From contig NZ_CP097885.1 of NCBI RefSeq assembly GCF_023614525.1, positions 1,362,501-1,426,500 on the forward strand: a DNA stretch of 64,000 nucleotides. Reading direction: 5' to 3'. The stretch comes from Peptoniphilus genitalis (GTDB lineage: Bacteria > Bacillota > Clostridia > Tissierellales > Peptoniphilaceae). The stretch's first letter is position 1. Each line of letters begins with the position of its first letter. The notes beneath the pieces were generated by a model that worked only from the letters and a program-made list of their open reading frames with translations, did not search any database and was not told the DNA's origin. Positions 1 through 8,477 of this stretch are shown here, piece after piece. The translations under genes and the position numbers were made by a program.

Positions 1-1
1 G

Positions 2-109
2 CAACTTGGAATTGATTTGTTTGACTGCTTAAACAAAGCTTATAAAAAAATTTCCATAAGAACTGGAAAAACAATCAATGGAACCTTTATAAAATCTGAG
101 GATTTATGA
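2..109 (+). CDS. C-terminal end of an unidentified protein (partial)
   Basis: An open frame enters from the left edge and reads 35 codons to a TGA, ending ...INGTFIKSEDL. It contains LGIDLFDCLNKAYKKIS, which loosely resembles the C-terminal helix of phage MazG-like or DUF550-type nucleotide pyrophosphohydrolases. That resemblance is weak, so no function is assigned. The next small gene starts only a few bases downstream, so it is part of the same phage operon. Confidence 0.45.
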   Translation, partial: QLGIDLFDCLNKAYKKISIRTGKTINGTFIKSEDL

Positions 110-112
110 TGA

Positions 113-241
113 ATGCAAAGGTGCTTATTAATTCCTTATAAAACTTTTAGGGATAGAATCAGAATTGTAAATTATTATGAAAGAAGAGGCTACTATATAG
201 AAGTTTGGGAAGGCTATATTTATTGTTATAGGGGGAAATAA
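113..241 (+). CDS. Small phage protein of unknown function (42 aa)
   Basis: ATG at 113 opens a 42-residue frame rich in Arg and Tyr (RIRIVNYYERRGYYIEVW). Its TAA overlaps the ATG of the next gene by one base, as expected for translational coupling in a phage operon. A GAGG lies about ten bases before the ATG. The family is not recognised. Call supported only by context and tight packing. Confidence 0.45.
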   Translation: MQRCLLIPYKTFRDRIRIVNYYERRGYYIEVWEGYIYCYRGK

Positions 242-645
242 TGACTAAGGAGCAGTTAGGGCAATACAAATGCCTATGTCTTGAAATCAAAGAACTAGAG
301 AATAGACTTAACAATTTAAAAAGGCAAGAAGTAACTGACAAGGTCCTTGCATCTGCTTCTGATTTTCCTTATAACCAATATGAGCTTAAAATCAAAGGCT
401 ATGAAGATGATAAGTACATAGAGAAGATAAGGGTAAGACTCACTCGCAGAATTAGAAGATGCAAGAAGCTTAGGCTTGAGATAGAGGAATTCATTGAAGG
501 GATAGAAGACTCAAGGATCAGATTAATATTTGAGTTAAGATATATTCATTGTAAAAGCTGGGTATATATATCTAATAAACTAGGTAGCTGCAATGAGAGT
601 TATGCTAGAAAAAGTCATGATAGATATATTGCTCGAGGTGAATAA
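241..645 (+). CDS. Phage late-transcription regulator, sigma-like (DUF1492/ArpU/RinA type)
   Basis: This 134-residue protein has a long N-terminal coiled-coil part (about residues 3-30 and 60-95). It ends in a region-4-like segment in which 'IEDSRIRLIFELRYI' is followed by a helix-turn-helix around LGSCNESYARKSHDRYI. This layout is typical of the small phage regulators placed just before terminase, which switch on late genes in Gram-positive phages. It is coupled to the preceding small ORF by an overlapping stop/start. The probable target is the doubled TGTCC sequence before the terminase small subunit. Family assignment is by pattern and operon position; the exact family name is uncertain. 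Confidence 0.7.
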   Translation: MTKEQLGQYKCLCLEIKELENRLNNLKRQEVTDKVLASASDFPYNQYELKIKGYEDDKYIEKIRVRLTRRIRRCKKLRLEIEEFIEGIEDSRIRLIFELRYIHCKSWVYISNKLGSCNESYARKSHDRYIARGE

Positions 646-647
646 AA

Positions 648-1757
648 ATGAATTGTATGTATTGTGGGAAGGATTCTTCAAGCTCTAAAAATCAAGAACA
701 TATTATATCGGCTTTCTTGGGTGGTAAGTCAAAATTGCCCTTGGGTTATGTTTGTGATGAATGTAATAACAATTTTTCGAAAATAGAACTATCTGTTTCT
801 AGAGAAGGTTTAATAGGAATGATGAGAAGCTTTGAAGGACCAGGTAAGAGGGGAAGTATATCAGATAGCAAAAAATTTATTGGCAATATTGGAAAAACAA
901 AAGATGTTTATGGGCGTACTAATTTTATTTATATGTCCAAGGGTAAACCCTATGTTATCAACAGTATAAGTATTGAATATTATGAATTTTTGAAAAATGA
1001 AAGGATTCATGGACACATAAAAGATGAAGATACATATAATGATTTTTTCAATAATCTAATAAAAATTGATGAAAATAACCTTAAAATGGAAAAAAGGAAC
1101 TATGATATAGGGGATAATGAGATAATTTTTTATTATGATTATCCTCACGCTAACAGACAAAAAATAAAAAATTTCAATAAAAAATATTATAAGGTAATTT
1201 ATGGAAAATGTATTGAACAAAGTGAAGTTAAAGAAGTGTTTAGTAAACTCAAAAATCCAAAATCATCTGTTAGGTATAACATTTCTGAGAATACTCAGGA
1301 GAAACCTATAGTTGATTTTAGTTGTACTATAGATGTCAAAGCCTTGGATAAATTTGCAATAAAAACTATGCTGAACACATTGGCATATTTTGAGGGAAAA
1401 GAAATTCTTGATGAAGATAGCTTCTATAAATATAAAAAACATATTTTAAATGAAAATTCTAAAAACATGTATTGTCATGGCACAAATAACGGCATTTGTT
1501 CTGTTTTTAAATCAAAATATATTCCACAAAAAATGGAGTTTAATCATTTTTGTTTTTATCAGTATAATCATCTTCTAAAAAAGATATTTTTAGTCTTAAA
1601 TTTATACAATTGTTTAGAATTTGGACTATATATACCTTATTGTGGAGAACTAAAATGTAATGAAAATGGAATTTTTGTAAACTTTAAAGAACAAATAGAT
1701 TATTCATATTATGATTTTATTTTAGGTAATTTTAAGCCAGAATATCCCAATTTATAG
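648..1757 (+). CDS. HNH endonuclease family protein
   Basis: The 369-residue product begins with a zinc-ribbon-like HNH core: CMYCGKD (residues 3-9), then NQEHIISAFLGG, then CDECNNNFS, matching the HNH_5 type (Cys pair, E-H, Cys pair, N). The rest is not recognised. The gene is more AT-rich than the flanking phage genes and sits between the late regulator and terminase, separated from the former by two bases. Phage HNH proteins often assist packaging or are homing endonucleases or cargo. The large C-terminal part argues against the small packaging HNH. Which role applies here cannot be decided from sequence. Confidence 0.65.
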   Translation: MNCMYCGKDSSSSKNQEHIISAFLGGKSKLPLGYVCDECNNNFSKIELSVSREGLIGMMRSFEGPGKRGSISDSKKFIGNIGKTKDVYGRTNFIYMSKGKPYVINSISIEYYEFLKNERIHGHIKDEDTYNDFFNNLIKIDENNLKMEKRNYDIGDNEIIFYYDYPHANRQKIKNFNKKYYKVIYGKCIEQSEVKEVFSKLKNPKSSVRYNISENTQEKPIVDFSCTIDVKALDKFAIKTMLNTLAYFEGKEILDEDSFYKYKKHILNENSKNMYCHGTNNGICSVFKSKYIPQKMEFNHFCFYQYNHLLKKIFLVLNLYNCLEFGLYIPYCGELKCNENGIFVNFKEQIDYSYYDFILGNFKPEYPNL

Positions 1758-1758
1758 A

Positions 1759-1800
1759 TTGTCCGTTTTGTCCGATTTTTGTGTGTTAGTATATATTATG
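1759..1800 (+). promoter_or_regulatory. Putative phage late promoter with doubled TGTCC motif
   Basis: Two TTGTCCG-like repeats (1760-1765 and 1769-1774) lie about 15 to 25 bp before a TATATTAT (-10-like, 1791-1798). This short non-coding gap is the last before the terminase genes. Small phage regulators of the type at 241-645 commonly act on repeated sites here. The element is inferred, not proven. Confidence 0.45.
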
Positions 1801-1911
1801 AAAGAATGTAATAGTTAGTGGGTTCATAATATGAGGATTTCAATCAATTTTAACGCTCCCCAAGAGGCCTCTAAGCAGGTCTCTTTTATTATGCAAAGAA
1901 AGGTGGTAATA

Positions 1912-2379
1912 ATGGCATTAACAATTAAACAAAAGCAAGTTGCTGATGATTTTATTATCACTGGCAACAGGACAGAAAGTTACTTAAAATTTTATAAAAA
2001 TATTAAAAATAGAGAGACGGCAGCTGCAGCAGCAAGCCGTCTTTTTAGTACTCCAGAAGTTAAGGAATACATTGAAAGCAAGATGAAAGAACTTGACGAG
2101 GAACTTATTGCTGACCAAAGGGAGATTTTAAGAGGTATTACTAAGCAATTTAGACGAGAAGAAATTGACTATCAAGTTGTTATGGTAAAGAAACCTAGAT
2201 TTGACGATAATGGCAACTTCTTAGGAATGGAAGAAAAGCCAGAGGTTATTAAGTTACCTACACAGAATAAGGACTCTATAAAGGCAGGAGAATTATTAGG
2301 CAAGAGATTTGGTATGTGGACTGATAAGGTTGAACTTGAAGCGTCTAATCAAGTAGTGATAGTTGATGACACAGATTAA
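1912..2379 (+). CDS. Terminase small subunit
   Basis: The 155-residue protein opens with MALTIKQKQVADDFIITGN, followed by a helix-turn-helix (ETAAAAASRLFSTPEVKEYI). This is the signature of Terminase_2-type small subunits, which recognise the packaging site and load the large subunit. ATG 1912 is preferred because AAGGTGG sits just upstream. An in-frame ATG at 1831 would add 27 residues of low-quality sequence. The end overlaps the large-subunit start by 14 bases. Confidence 0.88.
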   Translation: MALTIKQKQVADDFIITGNRTESYLKFYKNIKNRETAAAAASRLFSTPEVKEYIESKMKELDEELIADQREILRGITKQFRREEIDYQVVMVKKPRFDDNGNFLGMEEKPEVIKLPTQNKDSIKAGELLGKRFGMWTDKVELEASNQVVIVDDTD

Positions 2380-3616
2380 GTTATCTGAAGTCTTTACAAA
2401 AAGTTTCATAAACCTCCATAAAATAATTAAGAATGAAGATTATCTCAAGTATGTCTTAAAGGGTGGTCGTGCTTCGGGCAAGTCTTCCTTTATTGCCCAG
2501 GAGATAATTCTGGATGTTATTAAATATCCCATAACTGTCCTATGTGTGAGAAAGGTGGGGAATACCCTACAAGAATCATGCTATGAACAGATAAAAGAAG
2601 CAATTGACCAATTAAATTTAAATGGCTACTTCAAGTTAAATATCAGTCCACTTAAAATTACATATACTCCAAGAGGTAATGCAATTATTTTTAGGGGTGC
2701 AGATGATCCTGCAAAGATTAAGTCCATTAAGATGGCAAAATATCCTATTGCAAGATTATGGATTGAAGAGCTTGCAGAATTTAAGACAGAAGATGAAGTC
2801 TCAATGATTGAGAACTCTATCCTGCGTGGAGAACTTGACAGAGATCTAAAGTATAAGTTTTATTACTCCTACAATCCACCGAAGAGAAAGCAGTCATGGG
2901 TCAATAAGAGGTATGAAACTAACTTCTTACCTCAAAATACTTTTGTACATCACTCTTGCTACTTAGATAATCCATTTATCTCAAAGGCTTTTAGGGAAGA
3001 AGCAGAACATATAAAAGAGACTAAGCCTTTAAAGTATAGGTGGGAGTATCTTGGTGAGCCTATCGGTTCAGGAGTAGTGCCCTTTGATAACCTTGAATTT
3101 AGGGAAATTTCTACGAAGGAACTTTTAAACTTTGACAATATAAGACAGGGCATTGACTGGGGTTATGCTAATGATCCCTTTGCCTTTGTAAGGTTACATT
3201 ATGACAAAACTAGAAGAAGGATATTTATCTTTGACGAACTTTACCAAGTCAAGCTATCTAATAGAAATGCAGCACAGAAAATCAAAGAAAATGGGTGGAA
3301 TGACACAAAGATAATAGCCGATTCTGCAGAGCCTAAGTCAATTGACGAGATGTGGGAATATGGCTTAAAGATATATGGTGCAAATAAGAGACCTGGAAGT
3401 GTTGAGTATGGGGAAAAGTGGCTTGACGACTTAGAGGAAATTATTATAGATCCTAAGAGGTGTCCTAACACTGCCAAGGAATTTGAGAATATAGATTATG
3501 CAGTGGATAAAGATGGCAATCCAAAAAATAAACTAGAAGATAAGGATAATCACGCAATAGATGCAACAAGGTACAGCCTTTCTGAAGATATGAGGGGCTC
3601 GCTTGTAGGATTTTAG
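2366..3616 (+). CDS. Terminase large subunit (PBSX family)
   Basis: Packaging ATPase and nuclease of 416 residues (Terminase_3/PBSX type). The Walker A-like loop is GGRASGKSS at residues 33-41 and the Walker B region contains ARLWIEELAEF. The C-terminal RNase H-like nuclease shows GIDWGYANDP and later DNHAIDATRY, which supply the acidic metal ligands. Translation may start at ATG 2366 or at the adjacent TTG 2363. Both overlap the end of the small subunit, indicating coupling. Length is normal for the family and nothing is truncated. Confidence 0.93.
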   Translation: MTQIKLSEVFTKSFINLHKIIKNEDYLKYVLKGGRASGKSSFIAQEIILDVIKYPITVLCVRKVGNTLQESCYEQIKEAIDQLNLNGYFKLNISPLKITYTPRGNAIIFRGADDPAKIKSIKMAKYPIARLWIEELAEFKTEDEVSMIENSILRGELDRDLKYKFYYSYNPPKRKQSWVNKRYETNFLPQNTFVHHSCYLDNPFISKAFREEAEHIKETKPLKYRWEYLGEPIGSGVVPFDNLEFREISTKELLNFDNIRQGIDWGYANDPFAFVRLHYDKTRRRIFIFDELYQVKLSNRNAAQKIKENGWNDTKIIADSAEPKSIDEMWEYGLKIYGANKRPGSVEYGEKWLDDLEEIIIDPKRCPNTAKEFENIDYAVDKDGNPKNKLEDKDNHAIDATRYSLSEDMRGSLVGF

Positions 3617-3626
3617 GAGGTGTGAA

Positions 3627-5033
3627 TTGAATTTAGAACTATTGAACAATGAAGAGCTTGTAAAGTATCTTGAAAGTAAGCTTTCAGGCTTTGAAGAAAC
3701 TAAGACTAAGATGCAAACTGGCATTGATTATTATAACTATAAACAAGCGATTGATGACAAAAAGAGGGCAGTAATTGGTAAAAATGGGAATTTGATAACA
3801 ATTAAGAACCTGCCAAACACAATTATAAAAGATAACCAGTATTCAAGGGCCTTAGACCAAAAGAGGTCCTATGTCCTATCAAAAAGACCTAACATCAATT
3901 CCAAGAACAAGGCAGCTATAGACTTCTTAGACGGATTTATTGACAACAGGTTTATGAGGACCTTAAACAAGATAGCTATTGACTCTTATAACACTGGATA
4001 TGGGTGGATGTACCTTTATACTGACGGTAAAGACATCAAGTATAAGAGATTAGATCCAATGACTGTTATACCTGAATGGGCAGATGATAACCATGAAAGT
4101 CTAGATGCAGTTATTAGAGTTGTAAGCGAAAGTGAATTTGAAGCTGCTGAGTTAAAGGTCAAGCACTATGTTTATGTTTACATGTTAGACGGGATCAAAG
4201 TTTTTAACTACAAAGATGGCAAGCTTGCTTACTTAAAAGATGAGCAATACCTAGAAAAAGAAGGAAACTTGTATAGCTACAAGAAACTACCTTTTGTCTA
4301 CTTTAAACAGCCTAACGAGATAACACTACTTGATAGGATTAGGTGCTTACAAGATGCTCTTAACCTCTTACTTTCTAACTATGCTGACAACATGTTTGAA
4401 AATCCTATGAACTCAATATTAGTTTTAAAGAACTATGAGGGTGAAGACCTAGGGGAATTTAGAGAAAAGCTTGCACAGTATGCAGCAATTAAGGTTAGGA
4501 CTGCTGATGGAAGTGACGGAGGAGTTGACACTCTACAAGTTACAGTTAATTCTGACAACTACAAGGTAATTATAGAACTTATAAAGAAAGCTATTGCTCA
4601 TAATGCTAGAAGCTTGTACTTAGATAATGACAGGACAAGTAATGCTCCTAATACCTTAAATATAAAGGCAATGTATTCTGACATGGAATTAGATGCCAAT
4701 GATTTGGAGTTAGAATTTACAGCATCTTTTGAATACTTATTCTCTTGGGTTGCTGATATTGTTGGAATTGATTTCTCAGATGCAGAAGTGAAGTTTAAGA
4801 GAAGCATTATGGTAAATGACGAGTCAACAATTGAAATGATTAGAAACTCTATAGGAATTATTTCTGACGAAACTTTAGTTGCAGCACATCCATTTGTGGA
4901 AGATGTATCTGAAGAAATGAAGAGGATTGAAAAGGAAAAAGAAAAGTCTCTTGAATACTTTGATGACTATAAGAACTTAGGCGGTGAAGGTCATGACCAA
5001 TTACTGGGAAGCAAGGATAGAAAGGCTGAATAA
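3627..5033 (+). CDS. Portal protein (SPP1 gp6-like)
   Basis: This 468-residue protein has the order and composition of SPP1 gp6-type portals: SRALDQKRSYVLSKRPNI near residue 75, a central LLLSNYADNMFENPM helix, and an acidic C-terminus. It forms the dodecameric DNA gate of the capsid. It starts with TTG at 3627, with AGGAGGTG four bases before it, and follows terminase by 10 bases. The end overlaps the MuF gene by about 40 bases. Confidence 0.9.
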   Translation: MNLELLNNEELVKYLESKLSGFEETKTKMQTGIDYYNYKQAIDDKKRAVIGKNGNLITIKNLPNTIIKDNQYSRALDQKRSYVLSKRPNINSKNKAAIDFLDGFIDNRFMRTLNKIAIDSYNTGYGWMYLYTDGKDIKYKRLDPMTVIPEWADDNHESLDAVIRVVSESEFEAAELKVKHYVYVYMLDGIKVFNYKDGKLAYLKDEQYLEKEGNLYSYKKLPFVYFKQPNEITLLDRIRCLQDALNLLLSNYADNMFENPMNSILVLKNYEGEDLGEFREKLAQYAAIKVRTADGSDGGVDTLQVTVNSDNYKVIIELIKKAIAHNARSLYLDNDRTSNAPNTLNIKAMYSDMELDANDLELEFTASFEYLFSWVADIVGIDFSDAEVKFKRSIMVNDESTIEMIRNSIGIISDETLVAAHPFVEDVSEEMKRIEKEKEKSLEYFDDYKNLGGEGHDQLLGSKDRKAE

Positions 5034-7521
5034 AGAGACTTTTAGAAATTCTGACAAGTATGTAAGGGAATTAAGAAAGCTTTACGAGCAAGAAGTTAAT
5101 AACATTGATGAGAAGATTTATAACCACCTTAGTAAACTTCAAGAAGAAGCAGGTGGTATTTCTTTGTTTGAGGCCAAGAAGCTATTAAATGACAAGGAAC
5201 GAGATCTCTTTAAAATGGACTTAGAGGGTTTCATAAAAAAGTCTCAAGGGAATATAAGCCCTGAGTTAGAAAAGGAACTTAACATAGTGTCTCGTAGGGT
5301 TAGAATATCAAGGCTGCAAGCAATGGAAGTAGAACTTAAAAAGACTGTGGCGGGTCTAATGTCAAAAGAGGAAAGTGGACTCTTTGACGAACTTGGAAAA
5401 GCCTATCAAAGTAGGTTTTATAAAGAATTATACGAACTCCAAAAAATTACTGGCTATGACAGTGTTAGAAAAATATCCAAAGAAGACCTAGATATAATTT
5501 TAAAGGATCCCTGGACCAGTGATGGCAGGGAATTTTCTCAAAGGATTTGGGATAGGGGAGATAAGCTTGTAAACTCCCTAAAGGATAACCTAACAAGAAA
5601 CATTGCAAGTGGTGCAAGCCCTAAAGAAAGTATAAAGGACATAGAAAGCCAATTTAATGTTTCAAAGGCTGCAGCATCAAGACTTGTTTACACAGAAACT
5701 GCAGCTATATCATCAAAGGCAACTCAAGACTCATATAAGAGAATTGGAGTTAAGAAGTATGAGATTTTAGCAACTCTTGACTTAAGGACAAGTGACATCT
5801 GCAGGAGTCAAGACGGAAAGACTTACGATATAAAAGATTATAGAGTTGGCATAACTGCTCCGCCTTTCCATCCTAATTGCAGGACTGACACAATACCTTT
5901 TTTTAATGATGACTTAGAAAGACAACTAGATAAAAATGTAGGGAGAATGGCACGAAATCCAGACAATGGGAAGAGTGAAGTCGTAGAAAATTTATCTTAT
6001 GAAGATTGGCATAAGAAATATGTTGAAAAACTTCCAAACAATAATCAAGAGGGAGATACTCCTGATCCAACAGAACCAAAGCTTAAGTATACAGAAGCAG
6101 AAACAAATGAAGCTATAGAAGAGTATGTTTCAGGAGATGGAATGTGGATAAATAACAAACTTAGAGGCATAGGAGAAATAGCAGACTATCCACTCAGCGA
6201 AGACGATAAAATATATTTGGAAAAACTAGACCAAGCAACTCAAAGCCAAATAGTAAAAGAAAAAACTCTATACAGATCAGTAGATATATCCTCAATAATA
6301 GGCGATATAAGTGATTCTGAGTATGATGATTTAAAGAGTGCCTATATATATAATAACAAGTCGAAACCTGCACAAGAGGTGATAAATAAATACTTAAAGA
6401 ACATTGAGGGTAAAGAAATAGTCGACAAAGGTTTTATATCTACAACAAAAGATAAAGAAATCGCCTTAGATTTCCAAGACTTTACTGGGAGCTCAAAGCC
6501 TTGCGTTATTGAATTTAATGTACCAAAAGGAATTAAGGGTATAGATTTAAAAGACTTTGATATTGCTGACATGGAACAAAAAGAGGTCTTACTTGCTAGA
6601 AATCAGAAGTTTGTTATAAGAGAAGTAAGACAAGAGCAAGGTCAATTTTACTTCAAAGCTGATTTAATTCCTAATAATGGGTATAATAAAAATGAGATAA
6701 CTATAAATAAAGAATCTGAAATATTCAAAAAAATAGGCGAAGAGCACTACACTAACATGCAAAATATTTTAAAGGACGCTCCAGAGTTACAAAGAAATGT
6801 TTGGGTGAAGCATGAGAACGATTTGAAAGTAGCAAGTGCAAAAGCAAAAGTGCATCCACGCTTCAGTCCAACACAAGGAGGAATAGAACTGGATGTGTCA
6901 GAGTCAGCAAAAGGAGACTTTTATAGTGCACCATACCAAACTGTATTTCACGAGTTTGGGCATAACATAGACTATATAGCGAATGTAAAATATGGTGATG
7001 GAGATAAGTTTAGACCTTATTCCTACACATATAAAGACAATATCTTCGGGAAGACAATAAAAAGTGAGATAACCGAAAAAATTAACTCAATTTCAGAAAT
7101 GTTGAAAAAAGAACTTGAAGAAAACATAAATAATATAGACTGGCTATATAAAAATAAATATATTAGTGCACTTGACCTTGAAACTAAAGTTAAAAATGGC
7201 AAGTGGATTGGTAAACCAATCAGATTTAAAAAAGACCATGCCTATAGAGCTTTGCGTGACGAAATAATTCAAATACCTGAAATTAATAGAGCAGACCTTT
7301 CTGATATAGTCGAAGGGGCGACTAGAGCTAAGACATGCTGCGGATTTGGGCATGGTAAAAGGTATTGGAATTATCTTGGAAGTTTATCTACGGAAGCTTT
7401 CGCTGAAATGTTTGATTCTAGCGTGGCTAATCCAGGGCAACTTGAGGCAATTAAAAAATACCTACCCAAGTCATACGAGATTTTTGAAGATATATTAAAA
7501 TCAATTTTGGAGGGTGAATAA
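4993..7521 (+). CDS. MuF minor head protein fused to ADP-ribosyltransferase and HExxH metalloprotease domains
   Basis: An 842-residue, three-part protein, far longer than ordinary minor head proteins of about 300 to 500. Residues 1 to about 310 are a phage Mu F/SPP1 gp7 head-morphogenesis domain ending in FHPNCRTDTIPF. Residues about 370 to 560 look like an ADP-ribosyltransferase toxin domain of the Arg-Ser-Glu class: YRS with R428, FISTT with S483, and QKE with Q529 and E531. Residues about 580 to 842 hold a zincin motif, HEFGH at 653-657, with a downstream candidate glutamate in STEAFAE (E801 or E804). ATG 4993 is preferred over GTG 4984. MuF fusions are known to carry injected effectors; two effector domains in tandem is notable. 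A small gene follows at 7524. Confidence 0.85.
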   Translation: MTNYWEARIERLNKETFRNSDKYVRELRKLYEQEVNNIDEKIYNHLSKLQEEAGGISLFEAKKLLNDKERDLFKMDLEGFIKKSQGNISPELEKELNIVSRRVRISRLQAMEVELKKTVAGLMSKEESGLFDELGKAYQSRFYKELYELQKITGYDSVRKISKEDLDIILKDPWTSDGREFSQRIWDRGDKLVNSLKDNLTRNIASGASPKESIKDIESQFNVSKAAASRLVYTETAAISSKATQDSYKRIGVKKYEILATLDLRTSDICRSQDGKTYDIKDYRVGITAPPFHPNCRTDTIPFFNDDLERQLDKNVGRMARNPDNGKSEVVENLSYEDWHKKYVEKLPNNNQEGDTPDPTEPKLKYTEAETNEAIEEYVSGDGMWINNKLRGIGEIADYPLSEDDKIYLEKLDQATQSQIVKEKTLYRSVDISSIIGDISDSEYDDLKSAYIYNNKSKPAQEVINKYLKNIEGKEIVDKGFISTTKDKEIALDFQDFTGSSKPCVIEFNVPKGIKGIDLKDFDIADMEQKEVLLARNQKFVIREVRQEQGQFYFKADLIPNNGYNKNEITINKESEIFKKIGEEHYTNMQNILKDAPELQRNVWVKHENDLKVASAKAKVHPRFSPTQGGIELDVSESAKGDFYSAPYQTVFHEFGHNIDYIANVKYGDGDKFRPYSYTYKDNIFGKTIKSEITEKINSISEMLKKELEENINNIDWLYKNKYISALDLETKVKNGKWIGKPIRFKKDHAYRALRDEIIQIPEINRADLSDIVEGATRAKTCCGFGHGKRYWNYLGSLSTEAFAEMFDSSVANPGQLEAIKKYLPKSYEIFEDILKSILEGE

Positions 7522-7523
7522 AA

Positions 7524-7697
7524 ATGTCAGATAAAACAGGTAAAATACTATTAGAATATAGTGAGAAATTTAAAGAAAACTTCCCAATATTTATTGTTAG
7601 GGATTTGAATGAAGAGGAAATTGTAAAACTCGTAAAAGATGCAATTGAAAACAATAAACCTTATGAGCCCGAAATAGAGGAAGGGGCTCTATATTGA
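7524..7697 (+). CDS. Small acidic phage protein, possible MuF partner (57 aa)
   Basis: ATG 7524 lies two bases after the MuF-fusion stop, inside a translational-coupling arrangement with GGAGGGTGA upstream. The 57-residue acidic product contains IVRDLNEEEIVKLVKDAIENN and ends PYEPEIEEGALY. A similar small ORF is often found after minor head genes in related phages. It could be a structural accessory or an immunity/chaperone partner for the toxin domains before it. Neither role is shown by the sequence. Confidence 0.6.
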   Translation: MSDKTGKILLEYSEKFKENFPIFIVRDLNEEEIVKLVKDAIENNKPYEPEIEEGALY

Positions 7698-7917
7698 AGG
7701 CTGTGAGATTATGTCGAAAGGTCGCTTTAATCGTGAGCAGCTTAAATAAAACAATTAAACAATATGTATTTATCAACGATTAATCGCAAGTTAATCGTGA
7801 AAATATGGCTTTAAGACGACTGTAAAAGGTCGTCTTTTATATTGCCTTGGAAGGGCGTAAAACTTATCCACCTGTGAGACTGTAACACTCGTAAAAAAAA
7901 CGTAAGGAGACGAAAGA
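7698..7917 (+). other. Non-coding gap with hairpins before the scaffold gene
   Basis: About 220 bases without a convincing gene. They contain CGATTAATCG with a second GTTAATCG shortly after, and a clear hairpin AAGACGAC (7813-7820)/GTCGTCTT (7829-7836) followed by TTAT. The second could be a terminator or processing site that sets the ratio of head-assembly to capsid transcripts. A strong RBS (AAGGAGACG) precedes the scaffold ATG. Confidence 0.5.
7813..7840 (+). terminator. Hairpin with weak T-run upstream of scaffold
   Basis: An 8-bp perfect stem, AAGACGAC/GTCGTCTT, with an 8-base loop is followed by TTAT. It resembles a weak intrinsic terminator inside the phage late operon, so partial termination or mRNA processing is more likely than a full stop. 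Confidence 0.5.
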
Positions 7918-8463
7918 ATGAAGAGAGAATTTTTAGAAGGTCTAGGACTGGAAAAAGAAGTAATCGACAAGATTATGGAAGAAAATGGCAAGGACATCAA
8001 TGCTGAAAAAGCTAAGGCTACTGCAAAAGATGACGAAATCAAAACTTTAAAAGAGCAGGTAGACACAGCAAACAAGGAAATCAAGTCATACAAAGACATG
8101 AATATTGATGAAATCAAGCAGTCAGTAGAGACTTGGAAGACAACTGCTAAAGAGCATGAAAAGGCTTATGAAAAGCTTAAGAATGACACTGCCTTAAAGG
8201 ATGCAGTAAGAGGCTATGACACAGTAGACGAAGATGTACTTATGAAGCTAATAGATAGAGATAGTCTTAAGTTTTCTGAAGATGGTATAAGTGGACTTAA
8301 AGAGCAAATAGAAGGTCTTAAAGAGGCTAAGCCTTACCTTTTTAAAAGTGATGAAGGAAGCAAGCCTGAAGATGATAGGTTCAATGCTCACACTCCACCT
8401 AATAGTAATGGTGGTAGCGTAAGTCCAATGGAAGAAGCTATTGCAAATGTATTTAATGAATAA
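7918..8463 (+). CDS. Phage scaffold protein (GP20 family)
   Basis: The 181-residue protein begins MKREFLEGLGLEKEVIDKIM, a typical opening for Phage_GP20 scaffolds. It continues with a charged coiled-coil region (about residues 30-110) and ends in a flexible tail rich in Asn, Gly and Ser. Such proteins guide procapsid assembly and leave before maturation. It lies directly before the major capsid gene with a strong RBS, as expected. Confidence 0.85.
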   Translation: MKREFLEGLGLEKEVIDKIMEENGKDINAEKAKATAKDDEIKTLKEQVDTANKEIKSYKDMNIDEIKQSVETWKTTAKEHEKAYEKLKNDTALKDAVRGYDTVDEDVLMKLIDRDSLKFSEDGISGLKEQIEGLKEAKPYLFKSDEGSKPEDDRFNAHTPPNSNGGSVSPMEEAIANVFNE

Positions 8464-8477
8464 GGAAGGATGAAAAT

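Noticed and set aside
1831-1911. N-terminal extension of the terminase small subunit
   Set aside because: No good RBS at 1831, while AAGGTGG sits before ATG 1912, where family similarity begins.
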